From Dehalococcoidia bacterium (GTDB taxonomy: Bacteria; Chloroflexota; Dehalococcoidia; Dehalococcoidales; UBA1222): 13,139 nucleotides of DNA. The stretch lies in contig WQTJ01000111.1 of NCBI GenBank assembly GCA_009786345.1, forward strand, positions 1 through 13,139, written 5' to 3'. The number at the start of each line of letters is the position of its first letter. The stretch's first letter is position 1. The notes below the pieces were generated by a model. It was not told the DNA's origin, did not search any database, and worked only from the letters and a program-made list of their open reading frames with translations. Positions 5,142 to 12,407 of the stretch are shown piece after piece. Made by a program: the position numbers and the translations under genes.

Positions 5142-7442
5142 ATGCTGGATACAGCTGATTTTATAATACGCCTTAAACACCAGAATTTTTACGATGGACA
5201 GATTATTCATAATCAAGATATCCTGCCGCGCTCTGCTCGCTATGGCAGGCTTGAATCTCCTCTTTCCTATGTACTGGATGAAGTGCTGTCACGGCATCGC
5301 TTAGGGCCGCTTTATACTCACCAGACACAAGCTATCAATCTCATACGCACCGGCAAAAATGTCGTGGTGTCGACATCTTCGGCTTCAGGTAAGAGTATGT
5401 GCTATAACCTGCCTGTTATGCAGACGGCTTTGGATGACCGCCGTGCCTGTGCCATCTATCTATTTCCTGCAAAAGCCTTAGCGCAGGACCAACTGGACAA
5501 AATTAAACATTTATTTTCACCGTGCGTGCTGTGTGCCGATGAGTTTGATACATTTGATGGGGATACGCCAAGTCATGCCCGACATGCCATACGCAGCCAT
5601 GCGCGCCTTATTCTAACAAACCCTGATATGCTGCACGTAAGTATGCTGCCAAATCATAACTCTTGGGCCCGCTTTTGGCGTAACTTGCGCTATGTGGTAG
5701 TGGATGAAGCGCATGCATATCGCGGTGTTTTTGGCTCGCATGTGGCATTGGTTTTGCGGCGTTTGCGCAGGTTATGCGATGCTTATGGTTCTTCCCCGCA
5801 GTTTATCCTCTGTTCTGCTACAATCGACAATCCGGCTGAGCACGCAACAAATCTGACAGGGCTGCCTTTTACGTTAGTAGACGATGACGGCTCTCCCAAA
5901 GGAGGAAAGGATTTCATATTTTGGAACCCGCCGCTTGTAGATTCAGTAACAGGCAAGCGGCGCAGTGCTAATGCTGAGGCGGCTGATTTGTCATCGCAAC
6001 TAATATCAGAGGGTATTCGTTCTATCTGCTTTGCACGTACACGCAGGCTTTCCGAACTTTTAGCCAATTATATACGGGATCGCCTAATTGATGTTGCTCC
6101 TGATTATGCTTCCCGAGTTAAGACATACCGCGCTGGTTACTTGGCAGATGTGCGCCGTCAAATTGAACGAGAGCTTGCCTGCGGAGAATTGATAGGGGTA
6201 GTGGCTACCAATGCTATGGAATTGGGTATAGACATAGGAGATTTGGATGCTACGGTGCTTACAGGCTATCCGGGAACTATCTCAAGCACTTGGCAGCAGG
6301 CAGGACGCAGCGGGAGACGTGATACGCGTTCTTTTTCTTTTCTTATTGGGTTGGATAACCCCTTAGACCAGTATCTTATGCGCCAGCCGCACTTTTTCTT
6401 TGAGCATAACTTTGAAAATGCATTGGTTAATCCTGCTAATCACTATATCTTGTGCGCGCATTTGCTTTGTGCTGCATGGGAGTTGGCTCTCACGCCACAG
6501 GATGCTCAATATTTTGGAGAGGTTATGCGCTCCAAGGTTATGGCTTTGGCGGCGCAAGGCTTGCTTAAAGAACGGCGCGGACGTTTTTTTCTTTCCACTG
6601 CGTTGTCTTATCCTGCTGGTGACGTGAATATCCGCACTGCGTCAGGTGACCATTTCTCACTGATAGATGCGCGAAACGGCAAGCTGCTTGAAACACTTGA
6701 GCTTTCACATGCTTTCATGCAGGCACATCTGGGTGCAGTTTATTTACACCAAGGCGAAAGCTATAAGGTTACAGAGTTTGATCTTAGCGGTAAGGTTATT
6801 AAAGCTGAACCCTGCGCAAATAACTACTATACCGTTGCCAAAGATCTGACTGACGTACGCATACTCTCCACACATAAGGAAAAAGCTTTCGGTACACTCA
6901 AAGTGTACCTTGGGGAAGTTAAGGTCAGTATGGATGTGGTGAGTTATAAGAAAAAGAAACATTTCACCGAAGAAGCATTGGGGGAAGAGCCGCTAAGTCT
7001 TCCTACTCAGTGCTTCAGCACAGTTGCACTTTGGTTTGACCTGCCGCATGAGGCTGTGAATAACATTACTGCAGAAGGATTGGATTTCCTTGGAGGCATA
7101 CATGGCATGGAACATGCTGCCATTGGGTTGCTGCCGCTTTTTGCTATGTGTGATAGGAATGATATCGGAGGACTCTCAACGCCGCTACATCCAGATACTG
7201 GCAAACCGCAAATATTTATCTATGATGCATATCCTGGCGGTGTGGGTATTGCGGAAAAAGGCTTTGAGATTATACGGGAGTTATGGCAGGCTACGCGGGC
7301 AGCTATTGCTGAGTGTCCCTGCTATGATGGCTGTCCGTCATGTATTCAATCTCCCAAGTGCGGCAATAACAACAAGCCATTGGATAAGCAAGCGGCGCGC
7401 ATACTGCTGGATGGCTTGCTTGGTGTTTCTAAGCTTGTGTAG
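5142..7442 (+). CDS. DEAD/DEAH-box helicase with C-terminal Cys cluster (MrfA/YprA type)
   Basis: This is a 766-aa superfamily 2 helicase of the MrfA (YprA) type, whose Bacillus member is a 3'-5' DNA helicase acting in repair of mitomycin C damage. Motifs in order are an N-terminal HQ region (THQTQAI, 59-65), Walker A SSASGKS (79-85), FPAKALAQDQ (Ia, 108-117), TNPDMLH (Ib), VVDEAHAYRG with DEAH at 188-191, CSATIDNP (III), ICFARTRR (IV), ATNAMELGIDIGD (V) and QQAGRSGRR (VI). The C-terminal DUF1998-type domain contains YDAYPGGVGIAEK and the cluster CPCYDGCPSCIQSPKC (Cys725, 727, 731, 734, 740), likely a metal site. The length is close to the roughly 750 aa of YprA. The Bacillus partner nuclease MrfB (YprB) is not encoded in the window. 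The ATG at 5142 has only a weak AAGG very close by, so its translation may be coupled to the DUF503 gene. Confidence 0.92.
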   Translation: MLDTADFIIRLKHQNFYDGQIIHNQDILPRSARYGRLESPLSYVLDEVLSRHRLGPLYTHQTQAINLIRTGKNVVVSTSSASGKSMCYNLPVMQTALDDRRACAIYLFPAKALAQDQLDKIKHLFSPCVLCADEFDTFDGDTPSHARHAIRSHARLILTNPDMLHVSMLPNHNSWARFWRNLRYVVVDEAHAYRGVFGSHVALVLRRLRRLCDAYGSSPQFILCSATIDNPAEHATNLTGLPFTLVDDDGSPKGGKDFIFWNPPLVDSVTGKRRSANAEAADLSSQLISEGIRSICFARTRRLSELLANYIRDRLIDVAPDYASRVKTYRAGYLADVRRQIERELACGELIGVVATNAMELGIDIGDLDATVLTGYPGTISSTWQQAGRSGRRDTRSFSFLIGLDNPLDQYLMRQPHFFFEHNFENALVNPANHYILCAHLLCAAWELALTPQDAQYFGEVMRSKVMALAAQGLLKERRGRFFLSTALSYPAGDVNIRTASGDHFSLIDARNGKLLETLELSHAFMQAHLGAVYLHQGESYKVTEFDLSGKVIKAEPCANNYYTVAKDLTDVRILSTHKEKAFGTLKVYLGEVKVSMDVVSYKKKKHFTEEALGEEPLSLPTQCFSTVALWFDLPHEAVNNITAEGLDFLGGIHGMEHAAIGLLPLFAMCDRNDIGGLSTPLHPDTGKPQIFIYDAYPGGVGIAEKGFEIIRELWQATRAAIAECPCYDGCPSCIQSPKCGNNNKPLDKQAARILLDGLLGVSKLV

Positions 7443-7449
7443 CTAAAAG

Positions 7450-7478
7450 TGCTGAGGGTAAGCCATCTAGTGTATAAT
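7450..7478 (+). promoter_or_regulatory. Candidate promoter for lgt
   Basis: A perfect TATAAT lies at 7473-7478, in the only sizeable gap on this side (82 nt) and 46 nt before the lgt ATG. With a 17-nt spacer the -35 position is TGCTGA (7450-7455), a poor match to TTGACA, so the promoter rests mainly on the -10 box. It implies lgt can be transcribed separately from the helicase. Confidence 0.4.
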
Positions 7479-7524
7479 TAACCAATTTCTATTTCTATTA
7501 ATTTCAATATGCAATGGAGCGAGC

Positions 7525-8364
7525 ATGAATGCCATAGAAATTAATGTCAGCCCTGTTTTGTTTCGCATAGGCAGTTTGGAAGTGCGGTGGTATGGTGCCA
7601 TGATGGTGCTGGCCATTGCCGTACTAATTTTTTGGGTTTATATGCAAATAAGGCGTGGTGCCAAAATTACATATGATGATTTGCTTGGCGGAGCCATAGT
7701 AGGCATCCCATCCGGCATGGTTTTCGCTCGTTTGCTGCATGTCTTTGATGGAACTGAAAATATTCGTCATTATTTTTCTAATCCGATAAGCATCTTTGGG
7801 GGCAGTGGCCTTACGGTCTACGGGGCTATATTGGGTGCGGCACTTGGCGTTTGGATTTACAGTCGTTTCAAAAAACTTAATTATGCATACTTAGTTGATG
7901 TAATAACTCCTGGCGTAATCATGGCGCAGGCGCTAGGACGTGTAGGCTGTCTTTTCAATGGCTGTTGCTATGGTAATGAAGGTAGCCATTTTAATATCAT
8001 ATATACCCACCCTGAGTCTTACGCTCCTCTAAATCAAGCTTTCCAGCCGACGCAGGTTTACGAGATTTTGTTTCTTATGGCACTGCTTGCTTTCATTATG
8101 ATTTTCCGCAGAAAGTTTAAGCCTGCTGGTGTGCAGTTTATGGTTTACCTTGGCACGTACTCGTTGTGGCGATTTGCTATTGGCTTTCAGCGCGAGGGCG
8201 GGACGCCGTGGGTGTTTGGTTTGGTAGAGGCTCAGATTATAGGAATTATTGCGGCGGTTATCTGCTTCGGTGGGATTAGCTTCTTGCTGTATCGTATGTC
8301 AAAACAACCAACAAAAACTGATGCAGATGCTGGAATTTGCCCTGAAAACACTGAAAACGAATAG
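7525..8364 (+). CDS. lgt: Prolipoprotein diacylglyceryl transferase (GRxGC/NGCCYG class)
   Basis: Lgt moves a diacylglyceryl group from phosphatidylglycerol to the lipobox cysteine of prolipoproteins at the cytoplasmic membrane. The 279-aa product has about seven hydrophobic segments (roughly residues 22-40, 52-72, 92-112, 126-144, 176-194, 203-221, 234-256). GGAG at 7516-7519 lies 5 nt before the ATG. Conserved features are RWYG (Tyr23, equivalent to E. coli Tyr26), GGSGLTVYGAILGA (92-105), and GRVGCLFNGCCYG (138-150), whose Arg139 matches Arg143. Unlike E. coli Lgt, the GRxGNFxNxE signature has Cys142 for the Asn and Cys147 for the Glu. His103 is Tyr99, and the RFxxEF glutamate is Gly220. 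I recall GRxGCxxxGCCYG forms from several phyla, so this is a recognised subclass. It ends convergently, 33 nt from lipA. Confidence 0.85.
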   Translation: MNAIEINVSPVLFRIGSLEVRWYGAMMVLAIAVLIFWVYMQIRRGAKITYDDLLGGAIVGIPSGMVFARLLHVFDGTENIRHYFSNPISIFGGSGLTVYGAILGAALGVWIYSRFKKLNYAYLVDVITPGVIMAQALGRVGCLFNGCCYGNEGSHFNIIYTHPESYAPLNQAFQPTQVYEILFLMALLAFIMIFRRKFKPAGVQFMVYLGTYSLWRFAIGFQREGGTPWVFGLVEAQIIGIIAAVICFGGISFLLYRMSKQPTKTDADAGICPENTENE

Positions 8365-8378
8365 TTAGGTTGTTGCCA

Positions 8379-8395
8379 GTTGCAATTGATGCAAC
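8379..8395. terminator. Small hairpin between convergent lgt and lipA
   Basis: GTTGCA (8379-8384), a 5-nt loop ATTGA and TGCAAC (8390-8395) form a perfect 6-bp stem in the 33-nt gap between two convergent genes. The place suits a shared bidirectional terminator, but there is no T-tract on either strand after the stem, so an intrinsic terminator is doubtful. Confidence 0.25.
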
Positions 8396-8397
8396 AG

Positions 8398-9273
8398 TTA
8401 GCTGATTACTCGGTTGTTAATGGCGCTGTCGAAAAGTTCGGCTGCGCGGAATGAACTTCTCACCAGCGGTGCAGAAGCTATACCTTTAAATCCCTCATCC
8501 AGTCCGATTTTTTCGTACTCGGCGAATTTTTCCGGTGTGATAAAGTCTACGACTGGGTGATGTGCTTGTGAAGGTGCTAAGTATTGCCCCAGCGCCAATA
8601 GTTCACAACCGGCTTGTCTGAGGTCGTGCATAGCATCAATTACCTCGTTTTGTTTTTCTCCAAGCCCAAGCATAAGCCCGGATTTGGTGACCATGTTGGG
8701 ATTCAACTCTTTGGCTGTTCTGAGCACGTCTAGCGAGCGTTGGTAGCAAGCCATATGCCTTATAAATGGATAAAGACGCGGCACTGTTTCCAGATTATGT
8801 GCGAATACTTCAGGAGATGCTTCAACGGCGGTTTTTATTGATTCTTTGTTGCCGTTAAAGTCCGATACCAGCACTTCAACACGCAGCTTGGGGATTGTTG
8901 TATGCAATATCCTCACTGTCTTGGCAAAATGTGCGGCACCCCCGTCTGGTAGGTCATCACGTGTGACGCATGTGATGACCACATAATTAAGCCCAAGTTG
9001 CCTGCCTGCTTCGGCTATGCGTTGCGGTTCGTCATCGTCAAGTGGTAAGGGGATCCCCTTGCTCACTGCACAGAAAGTGCAGTTGCGCGTGCAAACATCT
9101 CCCATAATTATGAAGGTGGCAGTGCCTGCACGGAAACACTGTCCGATGTTAGGGCAATGAGCTCCCTCGCATACAGTATGCAACTTAAGGTCTGCTAGCA
9201 GCTGTTCTACGCGGCGCATTTCTCCTGCACGCGGCAGTTGCTGTTTAAACCAAACTGGCAGTCTTTGATTCAA
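8398..9273 (-). CDS. lipA: Lipoyl synthase (radical SAM)
   Basis: LipA inserts two sulfur atoms at C6 and C8 of protein-bound octanoyl groups, completing lipoate on 2-oxoacid dehydrogenase or glycine-cleavage proteins. The 291-aa protein has both iron-sulfur cluster motifs. The auxiliary-cluster set is Cys35, Cys40, Cys46 (CEGAHCPNIGQC), and the radical SAM set is Cys61, Cys65, Cys68 (CTRNCTFC). The family's C-terminal RSS motif is at 272-274 (the serine that ligands the auxiliary cluster). Other landmarks are TRDDLPDGGA, HNLETVPRLYP and KSGLMLGLGE. The start appears to be TTG at 9271-9273, with AGGAG at 9280-9284 six nt away. No ATG in this frame lies at a better place. The gene follows lipB by 18 nt and supplies the next step of the same pathway. 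Confidence 0.96.
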   Translation of the reverse strand: MNQRLPVWFKQQLPRAGEMRRVEQLLADLKLHTVCEGAHCPNIGQCFRAGTATFIIMGDVCTRNCTFCAVSKGIPLPLDDDEPQRIAEAGRQLGLNYVVITCVTRDDLPDGGAAHFAKTVRILHTTIPKLRVEVLVSDFNGNKESIKTAVEASPEVFAHNLETVPRLYPFIRHMACYQRSLDVLRTAKELNPNMVTKSGLMLGLGEKQNEVIDAMHDLRQAGCELLALGQYLAPSQAHHPVVDFITPEKFAEYEKIGLDEGFKGIASAPLVRSSFRAAELFDSAINNRVIS

Positions 9274-9279
9274 CGATGG

Positions 9280-9284
9280 CTCCT
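9280..9284 (-). promoter_or_regulatory. Shine-Dalgarno AGGAG deciding the TTG start of lipA
   Basis: Read on the minus strand, AGGAG is followed by six bases (CCATCG) and then TTG AAT CAA, which begins the LipA frame. The ATC within the spacer is not in frame. The spacing is near optimal and supports the rare TTG start. Confidence 0.7.
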
Positions 9285-9291
9285 GATAACT

Positions 9292-9996
9292 TTAAGTGAG
9301 CTTTGTCCCAAAACACTTTTGGTCAAGCTGGTTCTTTGATATGGGGTTCAGATTAAAGTTAAAGATTTCGGCGAAAGCCTGCTCAACTTTAGGTAGTACT
9401 TCTGTTATGGAGACAGCATGCCACAGTTCGGCTTCAAGAGAAGTCGCCTGACATCCTTCAATCCCGCATAGGTTAATGACGTTGAATGCAGTAAGATCTG
9501 GGTTCACATTTAAAGACAATCCATGCGTGCTGATGTGTTGCCTCATCCTTAACCCGATAGCGGCTATTTGCTTGCCATATACCCATACACCAGGGTGATC
9601 TGAATCGCTCTCCGCAGGGATGCCGTAGCTTCTGATGATGTTTATTGCTATCTCCTGCATTTTTGCGATGTAGTTACGCGGCCCTATCTGGCGCACATTA
9701 ATGATAGGGTGAATAACAAGTTGCCCTGGGCAGTTAAAAGTAGCATCACCGCCTCTGTCTGAGTTGTAGTATTCTATTCCTTGGTGTGTTAGTTCCTCTT
9801 TTGACAGCAACACATTCTTGATATTGCCGAACCTGCCTAAGGTAACTGTAGGAGGGTGTTCAAGGATAAGTAGTATATCGCCAGTCTTTTCTTCATGGTA
9901 CAACTTGAGTAAGGCGTGCTCATAGCGTATGGCTTCAGGGAATGAAATCAACCCCAGCCGGCACACTTGGCAATGGTTGTTTTTGGTATCCGCCAT
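9292..9996 (-). CDS. lipB: Octanoyl-ACP:protein N-octanoyltransferase
   Basis: LipB transfers octanoate from acyl carrier protein to the lipoyl domain of target enzymes, making the substrate of LipA. The 234-aa protein has the family signatures EHPPTVTLGRFG (46-57), DRGGDATFNCPGQLVIHPI (80-98), and GKQIAAIG (141-148) with Lys142 as the catalytic lysine. HGLSLNVNPDLTAFNVINLCGIEG (158-181) follows, with Cys177 as the nucleophile that forms the acyl thioester. The ATG at 9994-9996 has only a weak GAG next to it. The upstream 35 nt are AT-rich with TATATT and TATTAT sequences on the minus strand, so an internal promoter is possible though not convincing. It is placed before lipA and downstream of plsY and fabF, in a cluster that uses acyl-ACP. 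Confidence 0.96.
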   Translation of the reverse strand: MADTKNNHCQVCRLGLISFPEAIRYEHALLKLYHEEKTGDILLILEHPPTVTLGRFGNIKNVLLSKEELTHQGIEYYNSDRGGDATFNCPGQLVIHPIINVRQIGPRNYIAKMQEIAINIIRSYGIPAESDSDHPGVWVYGKQIAAIGLRMRQHISTHGLSLNVNPDLTAFNVINLCGIEGCQATSLEAELWHAVSITEVLPKVEQAFAEIFNFNLNPISKNQLDQKCFGTKLT

Positions 9997-10031
9997 CTCA
10001 ATTTAATAATATATGAACTTTGATTTTGATA

Positions 10032-10682
10032 TTAAAATCGGTCCTTGATACTCTTGCGTGTGAATACGCGTTTCCAGCTGCCGCCTTTGCGGCGCATTTC
10101 AAACAGGCGCGGGATGTATTTTATAAATGGCATCAGCACGACTAATATAGAGAATATGACATAACGCCCATTGTTGTATATCAGCCATGAAATAAATGGG
10201 AAGCTTACCATGGCTATCCCATAGCTGATAGTTGGTACGCGGGTGATGGCAAGCAGTACTGCGAAGACGCAAATGCCGATAGGCCAGCCCCACGGGATAA
10301 AATATAGCACAGCGCCGATGGCTGTGGCTCCTCCCTTGCCTCCCTTAAACTTCAGCCAGACGGGGTAGTTGTGCCCCAGTACTGCTATCGCCCCGGCGGC
10401 CATTTCAATGTATATCCACCAGTCAGGAGTAGCACTGAGAGTTTTACTCAGCAAGTGTGCTAATGCCACTGCTGCAAGGCCTTTGCCAATATCGCATATG
10501 AGGACAATGACGCCATATATGAAGCCTAAGTTATAGATACTGTTCATAGCTCCCATGTTATGGCTTCCGACAGTACGTATGTCTAATCCCTTGCGCAGTT
10601 GCCCCATGACGTAGGCACTGGGCAGTGAGCCTAATAAATAGGCTGCTATTATGGCGATGACGATAGCCAATGGTTGGCTCAT
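10032..10682 (-). CDS. plsY: Acyl-phosphate:glycerol-3-phosphate acyltransferase
   Basis: PlsY transfers an acyl group from acyl-phosphate to glycerol-3-phosphate, the first step of phospholipid synthesis, in the cytoplasmic membrane. The 216-aa product has several hydrophobic helices. Motif 1 reads GSLPSAYVMGQL (18-29), then DIRTVGSHNMGAMN (34-47). Motif 2 is GHNYPVWLKFKGGKGGAT (about 103-120). The motif-3 region is RVPTISYG, followed by a membrane segment. Compared with the usual GSGNxGAxN and GGKGVAT this copy has His and Gly substitutions, and the C terminus is a basic tail (EMRRKGGSWKRVFTRKSIKD) instead of the typical NIxRLLxGTE end. AGGAG on the minus strand precedes the ATG inside the recJ tail, and only 3 nt separate it from the recJ stop. 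Confidence 0.92.
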   Translation of the reverse strand: MSQPLAIVIAIIAAYLLGSLPSAYVMGQLRKGLDIRTVGSHNMGAMNSIYNLGFIYGVIVLICDIGKGLAAVALAHLLSKTLSATPDWWIYIEMAAGAIAVLGHNYPVWLKFKGGKGGATAIGAVLYFIPWGWPIGICVFAVLLAITRVPTISYGIAMVSFPFISWLIYNNGRYVIFSILVVLMPFIKYIPRLFEMRRKGGSWKRVFTRKSIKDRF

Positions 10683-10685
10683 AGT

Positions 10686-12407
10686 TTAATTATTCTCCTT
10701 ATACCAATTTAATGCCACGGCTTCTGACGGAGCGAAGTCTATGACGTTTAAACGAAGTTTAGCACCCCCGTTCCATTCATCGAGTTTGAGATTATATACT
10801 ATATCCAGAAGTCCTTTCACTTCACTGCTGCGCTCCCCCATGTTGAAAGCTACTGCATCCCATATACTGTCACCGTGTTTCAATTTAAGGCGCAAGTGTA
10901 TGCCTCCGGTCCCCATATTGCGAAAGTCGATAACATTTACGCTCTGGCTCAAGAGCACAGGTGCCGGGTTGCCCATGCCGAATGGCTCCAGCTTGTGTAT
11001 TTGGTCAAATACTTCTCTGCTTATTTCGTGCAGTTGTACGGCAGCATCAATATCTATCTGCGGGCGTAAATCAAGCCCTTTCAGGTGCTTACATGCAATT
11101 TCGTGCAGCCGTGCTTCAAAGAGTGATAAGTTTTCAGATGATACGGCAAAACCGGCGGCTTGAGCATGCCCGCCAAAACGTGTTAGCAGATCGGCGCATT
11201 GGGAGATTGCTTCAGTGATATTGAACTCTGGAATGCTGCGGCAGCTGCCGTAGCACATATCTTTGCCTGTTTGCACTACGATGGCAGGGTGGTAGTATTC
11301 TTCACATAATCTGCCTGCTACCAAGCCAATGATACCTCTTGCGCCGCTATCATCGCGTATGAAAAGCAATGGAGTAAGGTCTTGTGACGTTACTTGTTCA
11401 TGGGCACGGCTTAAAGCGGAACTGGTAAGACGCTGCCGTTCGCTGTTCTGCGCCACCATATTAGCAGCCAGTTCGCATGCTTTTTCATATGAATCTGTAA
11501 CTAGCAGTTCATATGCGGAGATAGCGTGTTCTAATCGTCCGGCGGCGTTGAGACGAGGAGCCAGCCCGAAAGATATATCTTGGGTGTCCATGTTTTCTAA
11601 TTTGATGGAAGATAGTGCAGCTAGTTCCAGCAGCCCATAACGTGCGGTGGTTCTTAATTTCTCCAGCCCTGCTTTCACGAAGTAGCGATTTTCATCTGTT
11701 AAGGGCATCATATCTGCCACTGTGCCGAGAGCTACCAAATCTAAGAATTGTTCTGTTTCGTTTTCCCGTCCTAGTCCATTATATAGTGCCTGTAGCACCT
11801 TATATGCAACGCCGACCCCTGCCAGCTCCTTAAATGGGTAGTGCGCACCATTTAGTTTGGGATTTATTATAGCTATAGCGGATGGCAGCACGTCTGGTGG
11901 TATATGGTGGTCTGTGATTATTAAATCCAGCGGAGGCATGCGTGAACTGTGACATTCTTGCGTTTGCACTATACCGGTGATGCCGCAATCAACGGTTATG
12001 ACCAAGGTGGCACCGTGTTTGCTTAGTTCAGCCAAAGCTGATATGTTAAGACCATGGCCTTCATGCAAGCGATGCGGTATATAAGGTATGACGCATCCGC
12101 CAAGGTTTTCCAGCCCTTTTGCCAAAACTGCTGTAGCACTGATGCCGTCCACATCAAAATCGCCATATATAGCAATTTTCTCACCGCGCAGGATGGCTTT
12201 CTGAATGCGTGATACAGCTTTATCTATATCCGGCATCAGCCATGGATCTCCGCACAAGCGTTTATCTGTGCTGAAAAAAGACTCAGCTTTTGTGATTTGA
12301 TCTAATCCTCTGTTAAATAGCAATTGTGCTACTAGCGGTGCATAGGTATCCTTAAGAGCATGCCTTTCAGGCAGTTGTGGCAAAAGATTCCAACGGCTGC
12401 GACTCAA
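10686..12407 (-). CDS. recJ: Single-stranded-DNA-specific exonuclease RecJ
   Basis: RecJ is a 5'-3' single-strand DNA exonuclease used in recombination and mismatch repair. The protein has 573 aa, close to the E. coli length (577) and shorter than the Bacillus form. The DHH phosphoesterase motifs are complete: YGDFDVDG (81-88; Asp83, 85, 87), VDCGITG (139-145; Asp140), ITDHHIPP (164-171), and [11 protein letters not shown] (226-236; Asp232). [12 protein letters not shown] follows at 281-292. The DHHA1 domain has the nucleotide-binding [11 protein letters not shown] (410-420), followed by an OB-like C-terminal domain ending near the stop. The start is TTG at 12405-12407, embedded in the fabF stop (TTGA overlap), with GGAG at 12415-12418 seven nt upstream. 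The first ATG in frame (codon 58) would remove conserved N-terminal sequence (RWNLLPQLP). No catalytic residue is missing. Confidence 0.96.
   Translation of the reverse strand: MSRSRWNLLPQLPERHALKDTYAPLVAQLLFNRGLDQITKAESFFSTDKRLCGDPWLMPDIDKAVSRIQKAILRGEKIAIYGDFDVDGISATAVLAKGLENLGGCVIPYIPHRLHEGHGLNISALAELSKHGATLVITVDCGITGIVQTQECHSSRMPPLDLIITDHHIPPDVLPSAIAIINPKLNGAHYPFKELAGVGVAYKVLQALYNGLGRENETEQFLDLVALGTVADMMPLTDENRYFVKAGLEKLRTTARYGLLELAALSSIKLENMDTQDISFGLAPRLNAAGRLEHAISAYELLVTDSYEKACELAANMVAQNSERQRLTSSALSRAHEQVTSQDLTPLLFIRDDSGARGIIGLVAGRLCEEYYHPAIVVQTGKDMCYGSCRSIPEFNITEAISQCADLLTRFGGHAQAAGFAVSSENLSLFEARLHEIACKHLKGLDLRPQIDIDAAVQLHEISREVFDQIHKLEPFGMGNPAPVLLSQSVNVIDFRNMGTGGIHLRLKLKHGDSIWDAVAFNMGERSSEVKGLLDIVYNLKLDEWNGGAKLRLNVIDFAPSEAVALNWYKENN

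Noticed and set aside
10022..10039. An inverted repeat GATTTT-6-AAAATC at the plsY stop and the plsY-lipB gap.
   Set aside because: It is a 6-bp, almost all A/T stem in an AT-rich spot, likely chance; no T-run follows on the minus strand.
10741..11640. Several plus-strand reading frames of 64-140 codons opposite recJ.
   Set aside because: They are antisense shadows of a clearly coding gene, with no family signatures and no ribosome sites.
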